This document shows positions 51,767 through 61,757 of a DNA stretch of 64,000 bases, in pieces. The DNA lies in the NCBI GenBank assembly GCA_963793095.1, contig CAWBYY010000004.1:1-64000 (forward strand), written 5' to 3'. How positions within the stretch are numbered: the first letter of the stretch is position 1; the number at the start of each line of letters is the position of its first letter. A program made the translations under genes and the position numbers. The notes below the pieces were generated by a model. It saw only the letters and a list, made by a program, of their open reading frames with translations, ran no database searches and was not told the DNA's origin. This DNA is from CAVWDI01 sp963793095. GTDB lineage: Bacteria > Chloroflexota > Anaerolineae > Anaerolineales > UBA4823.

Positions 51767-52990
51767 TTAATCCTGTGGATTTTTTATCCTGTGGATCAAT
51801 AATCCCGCCCCCAGAACTGCTGCGGCGAGAAGCGTCAATCCAACCGCCGCCTGCAGGACTGTCTTTGGTTCCATCCCCGGCATCACCACCTCGCCGTCCG
51901 CGTAAGACTGGAACATTTTCCCCCATTTGGTATCCAGCGCCGCTTTTACCCGTTTGCGCCCGACAAACGGGTACCAGTAAACGTTATGGTAGAAATTGCT
52001 GGCAAAATAAGACCAGGGCACCAGCGGGCTTTGCAGCATTATTTTTTCAAGCGGTTTAAGCGGGCCGTGGTAGATCAGTTTCTGCCCCCGACTGGCGAAG
52101 GTGTCCTCCTGGATAAAACCCCACGGGACTTCGTTTTCGATATCATATCCGATTATGTTAATCTGTTTGGGGTTACCAATCCCGAGCCCGAGCTCGTGCG
52201 CCCTGCGGATGAATTGGATGCTCATAGGGTCAAAACCCTGCAGTTTCGCCGAGACCGCATCGATCGCCACCTGGTCGGCGGAGGCGAGCAGGATGTCTTT
52301 CTCATGCCAGCGCATCGCCCGCGGCCCCGGCCCGTCGCCCGCAAATGTACCGTCCATCAGGGCGAATATACCGGGATGGATATCCTGCTGGATCATCAAC
52401 AGGTCGACGATTGTGTCGTGGATAACGGAGTGGGTCCAGTGCCTGTTGCGGTGCAATAACCCGCCAAACGCGTTTTTCATCGCCCCGGTGATCGTGGTGA
52501 AGACATGCGTCTTGACGGTCGGGAGGTGGATTATATTCATCCCCACCAGCGCCTTCGGGATGAAGATCCCGTCCGGGTACACCTTGTCCAGCACCAGCAG
52601 CTCTCTTTTGGGGATGTATTCGATCCACTCAAAATCCTGGTCGTACAGGTAAAGGCACGGCACGTTATATTTATCCGTGATGTATTTGTGTTTGTTATTG
52701 ACCTCCGCATCCGATGTGTCAACCACCACTGTATCATTATGCACCCCCACCAGGTCAGTGTACCCGGCGTTTAGAAGCGTCTGGATGGCGCCTTCAATCT
52801 GCCAGGGAGTGGAAGAACAGGCCGGGTACCAGGTCTGCCAGGAAATATTGATTTTGAGACCGGTCTGGATACCCCTCGGCAGGGCCTCTTGAAACCCGGC
52901 TTTGTGCATAACGTTTGCTACATCTTCAAAAACAGTTTCGGGGGAGGTTTTAAGGACAGCCACTACCCCTTTACCCGGGTAATTGTTCAT
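51767..52990 (-). CDS. DUF362-domain protein with a C-terminal membrane anchor
   Basis: 407 aa, ATG 52990 (MNNYPGKGVVAVLKTSPETV). The DUF362 pattern is clear: ETVFEDVANVMHKAGF, then INIIGYDIENEVPWGFIQED, and the region around HLPTVKTHVFTTITGAMKNA that binds an unknown ligand. The C-terminus has one hydrophobic helix (VLQAAVGLTLLAAAVLGAGL) followed by a charged tail. DUF362 proteins often come with ferredoxin domains; none is present here. No Cys cluster is evident apart from YPACSS. Function unknown. It is divergent from psuG across a 147-bp gap. Confidence 0.8.
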   Translation of the reverse strand: MNNYPGKGVVAVLKTSPETVFEDVANVMHKAGFQEALPRGIQTGLKINISWQTWYPACSSTPWQIEGAIQTLLNAGYTDLVGVHNDTVVVDTSDAEVNNKHKYITDKYNVPCLYLYDQDFEWIEYIPKRELLVLDKVYPDGIFIPKALVGMNIIHLPTVKTHVFTTITGAMKNAFGGLLHRNRHWTHSVIHDTIVDLLMIQQDIHPGIFALMDGTFAGDGPGPRAMRWHEKDILLASADQVAIDAVSAKLQGFDPMSIQFIRRAHELGLGIGNPKQINIIGYDIENEVPWGFIQEDTFASRGQKLIYHGPLKPLEKIMLQSPLVPWSYFASNFYHNVYWYPFVGRKRVKAALDTKWGKMFQSYADGEVVMPGMEPKTVLQAAVGLTLLAAAVLGAGLLIHRIKNPQD

Positions 52991-53137
52991 GATTTTTCAC
53001 CCTATATGTGTAATAAGCGAAATTGAGGTATTAAAACCAGATCATATTATAAGCCAAATCCATCTGGCGGTTTCCGGCGGCCGTAATTTATAATTAACTT
53101 AATTGCGGCGACCAATAAATTAAACCAGGAAAGTGAA

Positions 53138-54070
53138 ATGAATATTGCAGAGAGTACAAATTTTATTGCAAGCGAAGAAATTAATATTGCGCTGGATCGG
53201 GGAAGGCCAGTAGTGGCGCTCGAATCAACTGTGATCACCCACGGCCTACCTTATCCCGCCAACCTGGAGCTGGCGCTGGATATGGAGCGGGTTATCCGAT
53301 CATCAGGGGCGGTTCCGGGGACGGTTGCGCTTTTGGACGGCCAGATCCGGTTGGGCCTGGCAGAAAGTGAGCTGAATCGGCTGGCGAGTGAAAGCGGGAT
53401 GCATAAAATTGGGGCGTGTGACCTGGGGTTTGCAGTCTACAATAAATGGAGCGGGGGCACTACCGTCGCCGGGACCATTATCTGCGCCCATGCCGCCGGA
53501 ATAAAGGTCTTCGCGACCGGGGGGATTGGCGGTGTCCATCGCGGGGAGGGCGCCGACGTCTCCGCAGACCTCATCCAGCTCTCCCGGACCCCAATAATTG
53601 TTGTATGCGCGGGGGCCAAGGCGATCCTCGACCTGCAGGCGACAGTCGAGTACCTAGAGACCCACGGGGTGCCAGTAATCGGCTACCGGACAACTGATTT
53701 TCCAGCATTTTACTCGGTAAAAAGTGGAATCGGGTTGGAATGTTCAGCTGAAAGCCCTGAGGAAATCGCTGAAATTGCCCTTAAGATGGGAAGCCTTGGC
53801 TTAAATAGTGCCCTGTTGGTGGTAAACCCACCCCCGGCTGAAAGCGCCCTGCCCTTTGAAGAAATTAATGCTGTTATAAATGATGCTGTTGAAGAAGCGG
53901 AGCGGGAAGGGATCTCCGGAAAAGAGGTCACCCCGTACCTGCTTGGAAAAGTGGCGGAAAAGACCTCCGGCGCGAGCGTAAAAGTTAACCTCGCTCTGCT
54001 CAAAAACAACGCAAAACTAGCCGCAGAGATATCTATTGCGTATAGCCTTAGATTAAAATCGAACCTATGA
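53138..54070 (+). CDS. psuG: Pseudouridine-5'-phosphate glycosidase
   Basis: 310 aa; ATG 53138 with SD AGGAAAG. Splits pseudouridine 5'-phosphate to uracil and ribose 5-phosphate, using a Lys Schiff base and Mn2+. Family blocks: VALESTVITHGLPYP (Glu), GGTTVAGTIICAHAAGI, FATGGIGGVHRGEGADVSAD (metal Asp), VVCAGAKAILDL (the Lys) and GYRTTDFPAFY. Near normal length and complete. No psuK kinase is adjacent; in some genomes kinase and glycosidase are separated. Confidence 0.94.
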   Translation: MNIAESTNFIASEEINIALDRGRPVVALESTVITHGLPYPANLELALDMERVIRSSGAVPGTVALLDGQIRLGLAESELNRLASESGMHKIGACDLGFAVYNKWSGGTTVAGTIICAHAAGIKVFATGGIGGVHRGEGADVSADLIQLSRTPIIVVCAGAKAILDLQATVEYLETHGVPVIGYRTTDFPAFYSVKSGIGLECSAESPEEIAEIALKMGSLGLNSALLVVNPPPAESALPFEEINAVINDAVEEAEREGISGKEVTPYLLGKVAEKTSGASVKVNLALLKNNAKLAAEISIAYSLRLKSNL

Positions 54071-54098
54071 ATGTGTTTCTGCAGATGATCATGGTGCG

Positions 54099-55145
54099 TT
54101 AAGTGGGTGTAGGCGTGCGGGTGCTGGTAGGCCAGGGCGTGATTGTGGGGGTTACCGGTGTGCGGGTAGGTGACGGCCAGGGCGTGCGGGTTGGAGTCCT
54201 GGTGGGAGGTCTGTAAGGAGTTGCGGTCGGTCTGAGTGTGCTGGTTGGACGCAGTGTAACAGTGGGGAATGGAGTCCGGCTTGGGGCTGTTGTGGGGGAT
54301 GGCCAGGGGGTACGCGTCGCGGTCCTGGTGATTGTCGGAGTTTTGGATGGCGTAAATGTTGGGCTGGGCATTGCTGTTGGGGGATCGCCTTCCACGGTAA
54401 ACACACCACTCTGCTTCCAGTTCAGGCCTGTAAATATCTGCACCTGGTACTCACCGGCAATCCACTCTGAAGGGTCAGGCTCCCAGTCGGTAAAACCAAG
54501 CCCGCCGGAACCGCCGTTCCAGGGAATTGTCTCATAATGGACCAGTTCATCCTCCCTGTACCAGAGCGCCGACCACTGCGAACCGACGACCATATTGTCG
54601 TAACTGAAAACCGCGTACATGTGGTTGACCGGGTTCTGGAAAACCTCCCCGGGTTTTAAAGGGCGGTATTGTTCATCCAGCCCGTCCGTAAATGTTAACC
54701 GGCTGAACACCGCATCCGGATTCGGAGTGATGGTGCTTTCGAACTCAATTTCAATTGAAAGCGGAATTTTTGGGGTGGGTGAGGAGGTTGGGGTGTGAGA
54801 GATAACCGGAGATGGGGTTATTGAGGGTGTCAGTGTTATTGATGGGGTAACCGTGATGGTAGGTGTGAGGGTGATTGTTGGGGTTAGCGTGAAGGTGGGC
54901 GTGGGGGGGAAGACCTGGTAGATTAAAGTTTCCGCCTGGGTCGGCAGCAGGAGAGCTACGATTATCAGGACCAGTGATAAGAACAGCAACCGCCATCCGC
55001 GAGTCATTGTCACTCTGCGCATCCTGAAAAATGGTAGCGTGCGCGCCCTCCGGATCATCCTGATCCCCTGCCACAGGAGGAATAATATGGCAATTACTGT
55101 GATTACCAGCGCAGTTTGGATACCGGTGTGAATGTCGAGGGACAT
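54099..55145 (-). CDS. Membrane-anchored Thr/Pro-rich surface protein
   Basis: 348 aa, ATG 55145. Two hydrophobic segments near the N-terminus (LVITVIAILFLLWQG; LLFLSLVLIIVALLL). Then comes a first Thr/Pro run (FTLTPTITLTPTITVTPSIT), a globular beta domain of ~150 aa (SIEIEFESTITPNPDAVFSR; SQWSALWYREDELVHYE; GEYQVQIFTGLNWKQSGVFT) and a second long Thr/Pro/Arg tail ending TPTPT. The low-complexity runs look like cell-wall spanners or O-glycosylation regions and are common in Anaerolineae. The globular domain resembles an Ig-like extracellular ligand-binding module. Convergent with psuG. Confidence 0.75.
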   Translation of the reverse strand: MSLDIHTGIQTALVITVIAILFLLWQGIRMIRRARTLPFFRMRRVTMTRGWRLLFLSLVLIIVALLLPTQAETLIYQVFPPTPTFTLTPTITLTPTITVTPSITLTPSITPSPVISHTPTSSPTPKIPLSIEIEFESTITPNPDAVFSRLTFTDGLDEQYRPLKPGEVFQNPVNHMYAVFSYDNMVVGSQWSALWYREDELVHYETIPWNGGSGGLGFTDWEPDPSEWIAGEYQVQIFTGLNWKQSGVFTVEGDPPTAMPSPTFTPSKTPTITRTATRTPWPSPTTAPSRTPFPTVTLRPTSTLRPTATPYRPPTRTPTRTPWPSPTRTPVTPTITPWPTSTRTPTPT

Positions 55146-55261
55146 TGGTCTGTTGATTATTTATTAAATGAAACACTCAAATAATTATTCGATAGAGGCG
55201 ATTATATCAAAGCTGAATTATTTGTTCCAAATCGCTGTCTGCGGGGGATGCAGCTAGAAAG

Positions 55262-56035
55262 TTATTCTAAGGCGACATAATTTCGCAGGCTTCCAATCCC
55301 CTCAATTCGTGTTTCTAGGTTGTCGCCGTTGTTTAGCTGCCCCACACCGGCAGGCGTTCCTGTCAGGATGATGTCTCCTGCTTCCAGTGTCATAACCGAA
55401 GTTATAAATGCGATTAACTGCCGGATGCTGAAGACCATATCCCTGGTTGTGGACATCTGACGCATCTCTCCGTTTACATAACAGGTTATTAAAGCATCCG
55501 CGGGGTCAAAATCTGTCTCTATCCAGGGTCCAACCGGGCAAAATGTGTCAAAACCTTTTGCGCGTGTCCACTGCCCATCGCTCCGCTGGAGGTCCCTGGC
55601 GGTGATATCGTTACCAATCGTATAACCTAAAATATAGTCTTGGGCTGTCTCGGTGGAGATCCAGCGTCCTTTTCTGGAAATAACGATCACAAGTTCCGCT
55701 TCATGTTCGACTTGTTTCGATTGGGGAGGCAGGCGGATCACATCATCAGGTCCGATCAGCGCCGAGGGCGGTTTGAGGAAAATTAACGGCACTTCGGGTA
55801 ATTCGCTGTTATGTTCTTTTGCATGGGCAGCATAATTTCTGCCGATGCAGATAATCTTTGTCGGCTGAACCGGTGTCAGGAGCTTCACATCTTCAAGAGG
55901 GATTTTGGCTTCCTGGCGCTGAAAATCACCATACGGATTTCCCTGCATCGGTCCAACCAATATGGAGCCCCGATCATCAAATGACCAGCCATTTTCAATA
56001 TCCCCATTTGGTTTCTGGTAACGGACGAAACGCAT
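55262..56035 (-). CDS. Fumarylacetoacetase-family enzyme
   Basis: 257 aa, start ATG 56035 (MRFVRYQKPNGDIENGWSFD). A mixed beta-roll fold binding one divalent metal. Typical motifs: IICIGRNYAAHAKEHN (His), FLKPPSALIGPDD, the metal ligands VEHEAELVIVI, YTIGNDITARDLQ, AKGFDTFCPVGPWI and ILTGTPAGVGQLNNGD. Members hydrolyse or isomerise acyl-pyruvates, 2-hydroxyhepta-2,4-diene-1,7-dioates and similar compounds; the substrate cannot be assigned here. The regulator gene upstream is on the same strand, 60 bp apart. Confidence 0.9.
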   Translation of the reverse strand: MRFVRYQKPNGDIENGWSFDDRGSILVGPMQGNPYGDFQRQEAKIPLEDVKLLTPVQPTKIICIGRNYAAHAKEHNSELPEVPLIFLKPPSALIGPDDVIRLPPQSKQVEHEAELVIVISRKGRWISTETAQDYILGYTIGNDITARDLQRSDGQWTRAKGFDTFCPVGPWIETDFDPADALITCYVNGEMRQMSTTRDMVFSIRQLIAFITSVMTLEAGDIILTGTPAGVGQLNNGDNLETRIEGIGSLRNYVALE

Positions 56036-56095
56036 GGATATACTGCCTGCGGGGTTTGAAGTAACTTAACCGGAATTCTTTAGGTTGAATTCCGT

Positions 56096-56933
56096 CTAAT
56101 CCGAAACGGATTGGATTTGCTTTACATAATTTGAAACAGCCTGTTCTGAACCGCGGTAGCGCTCTTCATATTTCCAGCGCAGTACCTGTGATAGTGAGTA
56201 GACCACGGCTTCGAGAGAGACTATCCCAGCTCCAATCCCAGGATGCGTCTGGGCGGAAATGACAGTATCGGCATGTCTTGCGGAGGCTGAACGAAGCTGC
56301 CCCTACAATTGCGGCGGTTGGAATATTCTTATTCTGGGCTTCTTTTAATGCCCTGGCGATGTACGGGGCTTGGCCTGCAACCTCCATCGCAAGCAGTAAG
56401 TCCTGTGGGGTAGAGATATTCACTGTTCGGGCCAAATCAGCGATTCCAGACCTGGCGATATAAACCGGGAAGCCGCCCTCTTCAAGGTACAGCACCAGGC
56501 TGTATGCGGTTGGCTGGGTGGGTCCTTCAGCCAGGATAACAATTCGTCTGGCTTCTCCAATGCGATCAACCAGATTATTGAGAGCATCGACATCCAGGGA
56601 ATTGCGGGTTCTCTCCATCGCCAGGGTGACTTCATCCATGGCTTTAAACGCGATTCCGGTCACTGAACCTGGATCCTGGGCTTCCACAGGCCGTATTAAC
56701 AGCTCCGACTTCACCCGCGACCTGATTTCCCGCTGTAATTGTGGGTAGCCTGTATATTCAAGGGATTGGGAGAAGCGGACAACAGTGGCGGCATCCAGGT
56801 CTAGGGCATGGGCGAGTTCACTGGCAGTCATGAATGCCGCTTCAACATATGAATTTAGCAGGAAATCTGCAAGTTTTGCGAAACTCTTCGACATCTTGGA
56901 ACGTTCAGCTCTGATTTTTTCTTCGTAATTCAT
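56096..56933 (-). CDS. MurR/RpiR-family transcriptional regulator, frameshift near the C-terminus
   Basis: About 278 aa; start ATG 56933 with a clear SD (GGGAGG). N-terminal RpiR helix-turn-helix: KSFAKLADFLLNSYVEAAFM, then TASELAHALDLDAATVVRFS and QSLEYTGYPQLQREI. The SIS sugar-phosphate domain follows: ARRIVILAEGPTQPTAYSLV, then SGIADLARTVNISTPQDLLL. In the visible frame, sense is lost after AAIVGAASF. From about 56,283 the neighbouring frame continues naturally (ARHADTVISAQTHPGIGAGI, ending QIQSVSD at TAG 56,096), so a single-base change is inferred. It probably controls the FAH-family gene that follows, responding to a phosphorylated sugar. Confidence 0.85.
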
Positions 56934-57124
56934 GATATGCTTCCTCCCTTTATTAAAGCTTATATACTCCGGCCTTTGTCATTATAATAGTCAAACATGA
57001 CTGCGAGTGTAACATATTAAAACAGATAGTGCAATACAAAGTGATTATTAATGCATCTAATACAAATAATGCTTACAGTTATATTCTTGAAAATAAATAT
57101 GCGTAATGAACAATTGGGGTTCTA

Positions 57125-57153
57125 TTGACAAATTGTTGAACTCGCAATATAAA
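57125..57153 (+). promoter_or_regulatory. Sigma-70 promoter of tRNA-Val
   Basis: TTGACA at 57,125-57,130 and TATAAA at 57,148-57,153 are separated by 17 bp. The tRNA starts 28 bp after the -10 box. This is a close match to consensus. Confidence 0.85.
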
Positions 57154-57181
57154 AGGCGCTGAACTATTTCACCTATTTATT

Positions 57182-57255
57182 GGGCGGATAGCTCAGTTGG
57201 TTAGAGCGTTTCCCTTACAAGGAAGAGGTCGCAGGTTCGAGTCCTGTTCCGCCCA
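57182..57255 (+). tRNA. tRNA-Val (TAC)
   Basis: 74-nt cloverleaf: acceptor GGGCGGA against TCCGCCC, D-arm GCTCAGTTGGTTAGAGC, anticodon stem TTTCC/GGAAG around CTTACAA (anticodon TAC), T-arm GCAGG-TTCGAGT-CCTGT, discriminator A; no encoded CCA. Confidence 0.95.
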
Positions 57256-57751
57256 CAAAAATTATCCACCACTGGTTCTGCCTTTGTTTTTCTACATTGG
57301 AACTCTCCAATAAAATTTTATTTTTAAATTCCATTAAGTAATTGCTCTTAAAAAAATTATTCCTCCAATTTTTGAAAAATTTTCTGTAAATATTATTATT
57401 GGATTACCCAGAGGGGCAGGTACTGGTGCAAGTGCCATTTACGATTCCCCAATTATTATTAGAGGTTACTTTTATGCGCTAAAAATTTCTGGTGATGATA
57501 AAATGAAAACCACGGATAGCAAATATCCCTTGACCACCACTTAGTGCGGTAATAAAATCAGATTGGAATGTCAGGAACCAGCAATGAGATTTCAATTTGT
57601 AATTTGGCTGTCAAAAAGGTGTTATTTTTCATACTGAGCGAAGCGAAGCATCTGATTCTCATCGAGAAAGACTCTTCACAATGTTCAGAGTGACACTATC
57701 TTTTTGGATAGCCCTTTTTATTTCACCATTAATATTACACAGGAGTAAATA
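57256..57751. other. Non-coding AT-rich gap upstream of glyA-gcvT
   Basis: About 495 bp with no ORF that looks coding. It holds the dispersed palindromic repeat at 57,628-57,695 and an SD (AGGAGT) just before ATG 57752. I looked for a glycine riboswitch because of the downstream gene and did not find its conserved core. Confidence 0.6.
57628..57695. repeat. REP/MITE-like imperfect palindrome
   Basis: The left arm CTGAGCGAAGCGAAGCATCT and the right arm ending AATGTTCAGAGTGAC form an imperfect inverted repeat of about 30 bp per arm. The CTGAGCGAAGCGAAG core is one I recall as a dispersed intergenic repeat in Chloroflexota and other phyla. Only one copy is seen in this window. Confidence 0.6.
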
Positions 57752-60700
57752 ATGGATGACTTTTTATTCCGGGGTTCATTCCAGGAGATAGACCCTGAAG
57801 TTTTTGATTTAACAAAAATTGAAGAAGGAACGCCAAACACGAAAATTAATTCTTATTCCCTCCGAGAGTCAAGCCCCACTTGCAGTCCGGGCAGCGCTCT
57901 CGACAGCTTTTCAGAATATTTATGCAGAGGGCTATCCTGGAGATGATACACGGATTCTCAGAGAAGATGAATTATTTGATTACCCCGCCCGATTGGCGCA
58001 TTTTCGCCGGTATTCTGATCCCCGCTATTACAAAGGGGTGGAGTATGCAAATATTGTCGAAGCTCTCGCCCGGAGGCGCTGCGCTGAGCTGTTTTCAACC
58101 AACCAAGTTAACCCGGATGAAATATTCGTAAACGTGCAGGCTCTATCGGGAGGACCGGCGAATAACGCTGTTTTCCATGCGCTGGCTCAACCAGGTGACA
58201 CCATTATGGGGATGGATTTACTGCACGGAGGCCATCTATCACATGGATCAAACGTAAACCGCTCAGGAAAATTTTATAACGCAGTACATTATTCTGTAGA
58301 TCCAGAAACTGAAAAAATTGATTACAACCAGATAGAAGCCCTTGCTGTTGAACATAAACCTAAATTTATCATCGCCGGCTATTCATCTTATCCGTGGACT
58401 GTTGATTGGGAACGGTTTAAACAAATTGCGGATTCGATGAATGCTCTATTGTTCGCGGATATCGCTCATGTAGCAGGGCTTGTAGCCGCGGGAGTATTTC
58501 CGTCCCCTGTGGGAATTGCGGATGTAATCACTTTTACCACTCATAAATCGCTCTGCGGTCCTAGGGGGGCTTGTATACTCACAACTGATCCAACCATGTC
58601 AAAGAAGATAGATAGAGCAGTCTTTCCAGGGGAGCAGGGAGGACCGCATGTTAATACTTTTGCGGCAATGGCGGTCGCATTTAAGCTGGCAAAAACTGAA
58701 CAGTTTCAAAAATTACAGGAACAGGTTGTAAAGAATTGCCAGGCTTTAACTGAAAAATTCATCGAAAATGGATTCAGAATACCGTTTGGGGGCACAGATA
58801 CTCACTTGATGAACCTGGATTGCAGAACGATAAAAGGTTCTGACGGTACAACATTATCAGGAGATCAGGCTGCACGCATCCTGGATATAGCAGGGATAGT
58901 GGTGAACAGAAATACCATACCCGGGGACACTTCCGCTCTGGATCCTTCAGGTATTCGTATGGGTACTCCCTGGGTGACCCAGCGTGGTCTGAAAGAAAAT
59001 CATATGCATCAGATTGCCGATATTATTTCCGGCATACTAAATTCAGTTCAACCGTACAGCCTGAGAGGCAAAACAAGAGCCCTTCGAAGAGCAAAGGTTG
59101 ATTTTCAGACTTTGGAAATATCGAAACTGCATGTTCATGATATCGCCTGGAATGCAGGCAGCGATTTTGAGCCGGCTGAACATGGTTATCCCCATTTCTA
59201 CTATCTCGATGATAAAACCGAAGGTAAGTGGGCAGCTTTTGAGTTGAGAGGTGAACAGCTCCGTGAATACATGAATTTTGTATTTGCGAGTAATATTGAG
59301 GAATTATCGTCAGGTGACACCCAGGTTACCAGGTTTAATACACCTGTCGGGCAGATTGAAGGGCTAATTACTCGCATTGATACCGATCGTTTCCTTTTAC
59401 GGGTAACATCAGCAAAGTCTGGATTTGTATCGGCCTGGCTTAGAGACTTGTCTGATGGATATATTATGTTTGATGATGATCCATTACGAAAAATACCAGG
59501 CCCAGTGCAGGTGATACCGGTATCGGAAGACCAGAATTCTGATGGTGAAAAACTTGAATTTGTGGTTGGGAAAAAACCGTATTTCATCGGTATCGAGACT
59601 CAAGGCGGCGAATTGATTCAGGAATTCAATTGGGAAAATAGCGAACCAGAAACAAGGCGGACTCCTTTATTTGAACTGCACAAACAACTGGGTGCAAAAA
59701 TGATTCCTTTTGCCGGATGGGAAATGCCAGTATGGTATTCCTCGGTTTTGGAAGAGCATATGGCAGTTCGAGAAAGCGCAGGAGTTTTTGATGTATCTCA
59801 TATGGGTGTGTATCAGGCTGAAGGCCCGGATGCATCCATATTCCTGAACTGTGTGGTAGCGAACGATATCAATCTTCTGGCTAAAGGCGAATCATGCTAT
59901 ACACATTTTCTTGATCCAGATGCGGATGTGATTGATGATTTATTGATATACCGCCGGGATACGGATAAATATCTTATTGTTGTTAATGCTTCTAATGATG
60001 ACAAAGACTGGAACTGGCTGCAATCTGTAATAAAAGGTGAAGTTTTAATTGATCGAAGGCATCAGGATGCGCTTGTTTTGGGCAAGAATGTCCTGTTGCG
60101 AAATTTGCGTGATCCAGTCGAAGGTGAAAATATGCGAGTTGATATCGCATTACAGGGTCCAAAATCAAGGGAAATTTTAATCAGACTTGAACCGGAAAAA
60201 GATTTAGAGAAGGTACTTCTTTCATTGAAACGCACTGAATTGTGTGAGGGGAAATTAGGGCAATTTGATTTGATCATTTCCCGAACAGGGTACACTGGCG
60301 AAGCAATGGGATTCGAATTGTTTGTCCATCCGGATAGGGCGAGCGAATTATTCAGCAGGATAATGGAAGTCGGTGAACCTTTAGGGGTTAAACCAATCGG
60401 CCTTGGAGCCAGAGATTCATTAAGAACAGAAGCAGGTTTGCCGCTGTATGGACATGAAATGGGTACTGGATCAGGTCAAATGGGTGAAAAACAATTAGGG
60501 GTGGCTGAAGCAGGATTTGGGAGTTATGTAAAAGTGTATAAACCCTGGTTTATCGGGCGAGAAGCGTTTATTGATAAAGAATCAAAACAGAACCGGATGG
60601 TGGCTCGTTTCCAATTTGAAGAAAAGGGTGTGCGTATGGCTCATCAGGGAGACCCCGTTCTGGATAAACGTGGGCGGGTGATTGGATGGGTGACCAGCTG

Positions 60701-60887
60701 CGCAGTTGATAGTGAAGGGAAACTGACCGGGCAGGCATATATAGATCAAAAACAGTTGAAGCTGGGTACTGATATTTATATTTATCAGAGCGCTGAAAGT
60801 GATCCTGGCAAACCTCCTGCGGAATTTAAAATTGGCGATAAAGCACAGTTGCCATCACATGCAAATATTGTCAGCCGGTTTAAATAG
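57752..60887 (+). CDS. glyA-gcvT: GlyA-GcvT fusion: serine hydroxymethyltransferase plus aminomethyltransferase
   Basis: About 1,044 aa from ATG 57752 (MDDFLFRGSFQEIDPEVFDL, SD AGGAGT). An extra base near 57,830 moves the frame (ILIPSESQAPLAVRAALS follows), so the intact ORF seems to start at 57,819. Residues about 20-450 are PLP-dependent SHMT: the Schiff-base Lys lies in TTHKSLCGPRGA (about residue 265), with FADIAHVAGLVAAGVF upstream. About 635-1,000 are GcvT: LFELHKQLGAKMIPFAGWEM, VFDVSHMG, SRTGYTGEAMGFELFVHP, GLGARDSLRTEAGLPLYGHE. Between them lies a ~180-aa segment that resembles a degenerate GcvT half. Both activities handle glycine and tetrahydrofolate one-carbon units. Two active sites in one chain could channel 5,10-methylene-THF (inference). 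A cytoplasmic enzyme. Confidence 0.92.
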
Positions 60888-61004
60888 ATCAATTATGGAA
60901 GTTGTATTTCACCACATTGTTTGGTCTTGTCGCTTTTGTTCAGGTTTCTAACGACTTGGAATTTCAACTCGGAAGAGTAAATACCTTTCAGAAAACTAAT
61001 TAAT

Positions 61005-61730
61005 TTAACTCCTTCCATATACAGGAATCGCTGCTCCATTTATTGCCGAGGCTTCATCTGAGGTCAGGAATAATATTACATCCGCAATCTGATTGGGATT
61101 CACCCAGCGAGAATAATCTGCATCTGGCATCGATTTGCGGTTCTGTGGAGTATCTATTGTTCCCGGTATCACACAATTTACATTTATACCCTTGTGCTTC
61201 AATTCAGCCGCCATACTTTCGGTTAATCGAATCACACCGCTTTTTGAGGCGCTGTATACAGCACTATTTGAAGATCCTTTAAGCCCTGGTCTTGCTGCGA
61301 TATTAACAATTTTCCCAAAACTCTGGTCTATCATTATTGGAATCACCTGTCTGCAGAGCAAAAAAACTGAATAAAGGTTTAACTTAATCATAAAATCCAA
61401 TTTGTCAACCGGGGTCTCGTGAAGGGATTTGCCGGAATAAAACCCCCCGACTGTATTGACCAGTATATCTATATGACCAGACCACTCCAGGGATTCTATA
61501 ACTGCTTGTTCGATTGAGCCTGGATTGGTCACATCAACCTCGGATAATAAGAATCTTTCTGGATAAGATACTATTTCAGGCATATTTAATTTTATCGAAT
61601 CCGGTTGACGGTCAAATAATATTAATTGAGAACCGGATTTGTAAAATTTCTTAACCACTGCCCCGCCTAAATTACCAGATGCTCCGGTAATCATAACCGT
61701 TCGACCAGAAAAGTCTGTTTTTGTAATCAT
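61005..61730 (-). CDS. Short-chain dehydrogenase/reductase
   Basis: 241 aa, ATG 61730 (MITKTDFSGRTVMITGASGN). Rossmann fold with the cofactor motif TGASGNLGG, Asp in LILFDRQPD (favours NAD over NADP), NTVGG (a variant of NNAG), catalytic YSASK and a preceding IAARPG in place of the usual Ser. The catalytic Ser position is therefore unusual, with Ala-Ala-Arg before PGLKGSSNS. The C-terminus INGAAIPVYGRS is the standard end. Substrate unknown. It lies 27 bp after the GNAT gene on the same strand and is convergent with glyA-gcvT. Confidence 0.88.
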   Translation of the reverse strand: MITKTDFSGRTVMITGASGNLGGAVVKKFYKSGSQLILFDRQPDSIKLNMPEIVSYPERFLLSEVDVTNPGSIEQAVIESLEWSGHIDILVNTVGGFYSGKSLHETPVDKLDFMIKLNLYSVFLLCRQVIPIMIDQSFGKIVNIAARPGLKGSSNSAVYSASKSGVIRLTESMAAELKHKGINVNCVIPGTIDTPQNRKSMPDADYSRWVNPNQIADVILFLTSDEASAINGAAIPVYGRS

Positions 61731-61757
61731 TTTCTAGTGGATTCTAGGTTCAGATAG

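Noticed and set aside
57256..57751. Glycine riboswitch upstream of glyA-gcvT
   Set aside because: The conserved core elements and tandem aptamer layout could not be found on either strand.
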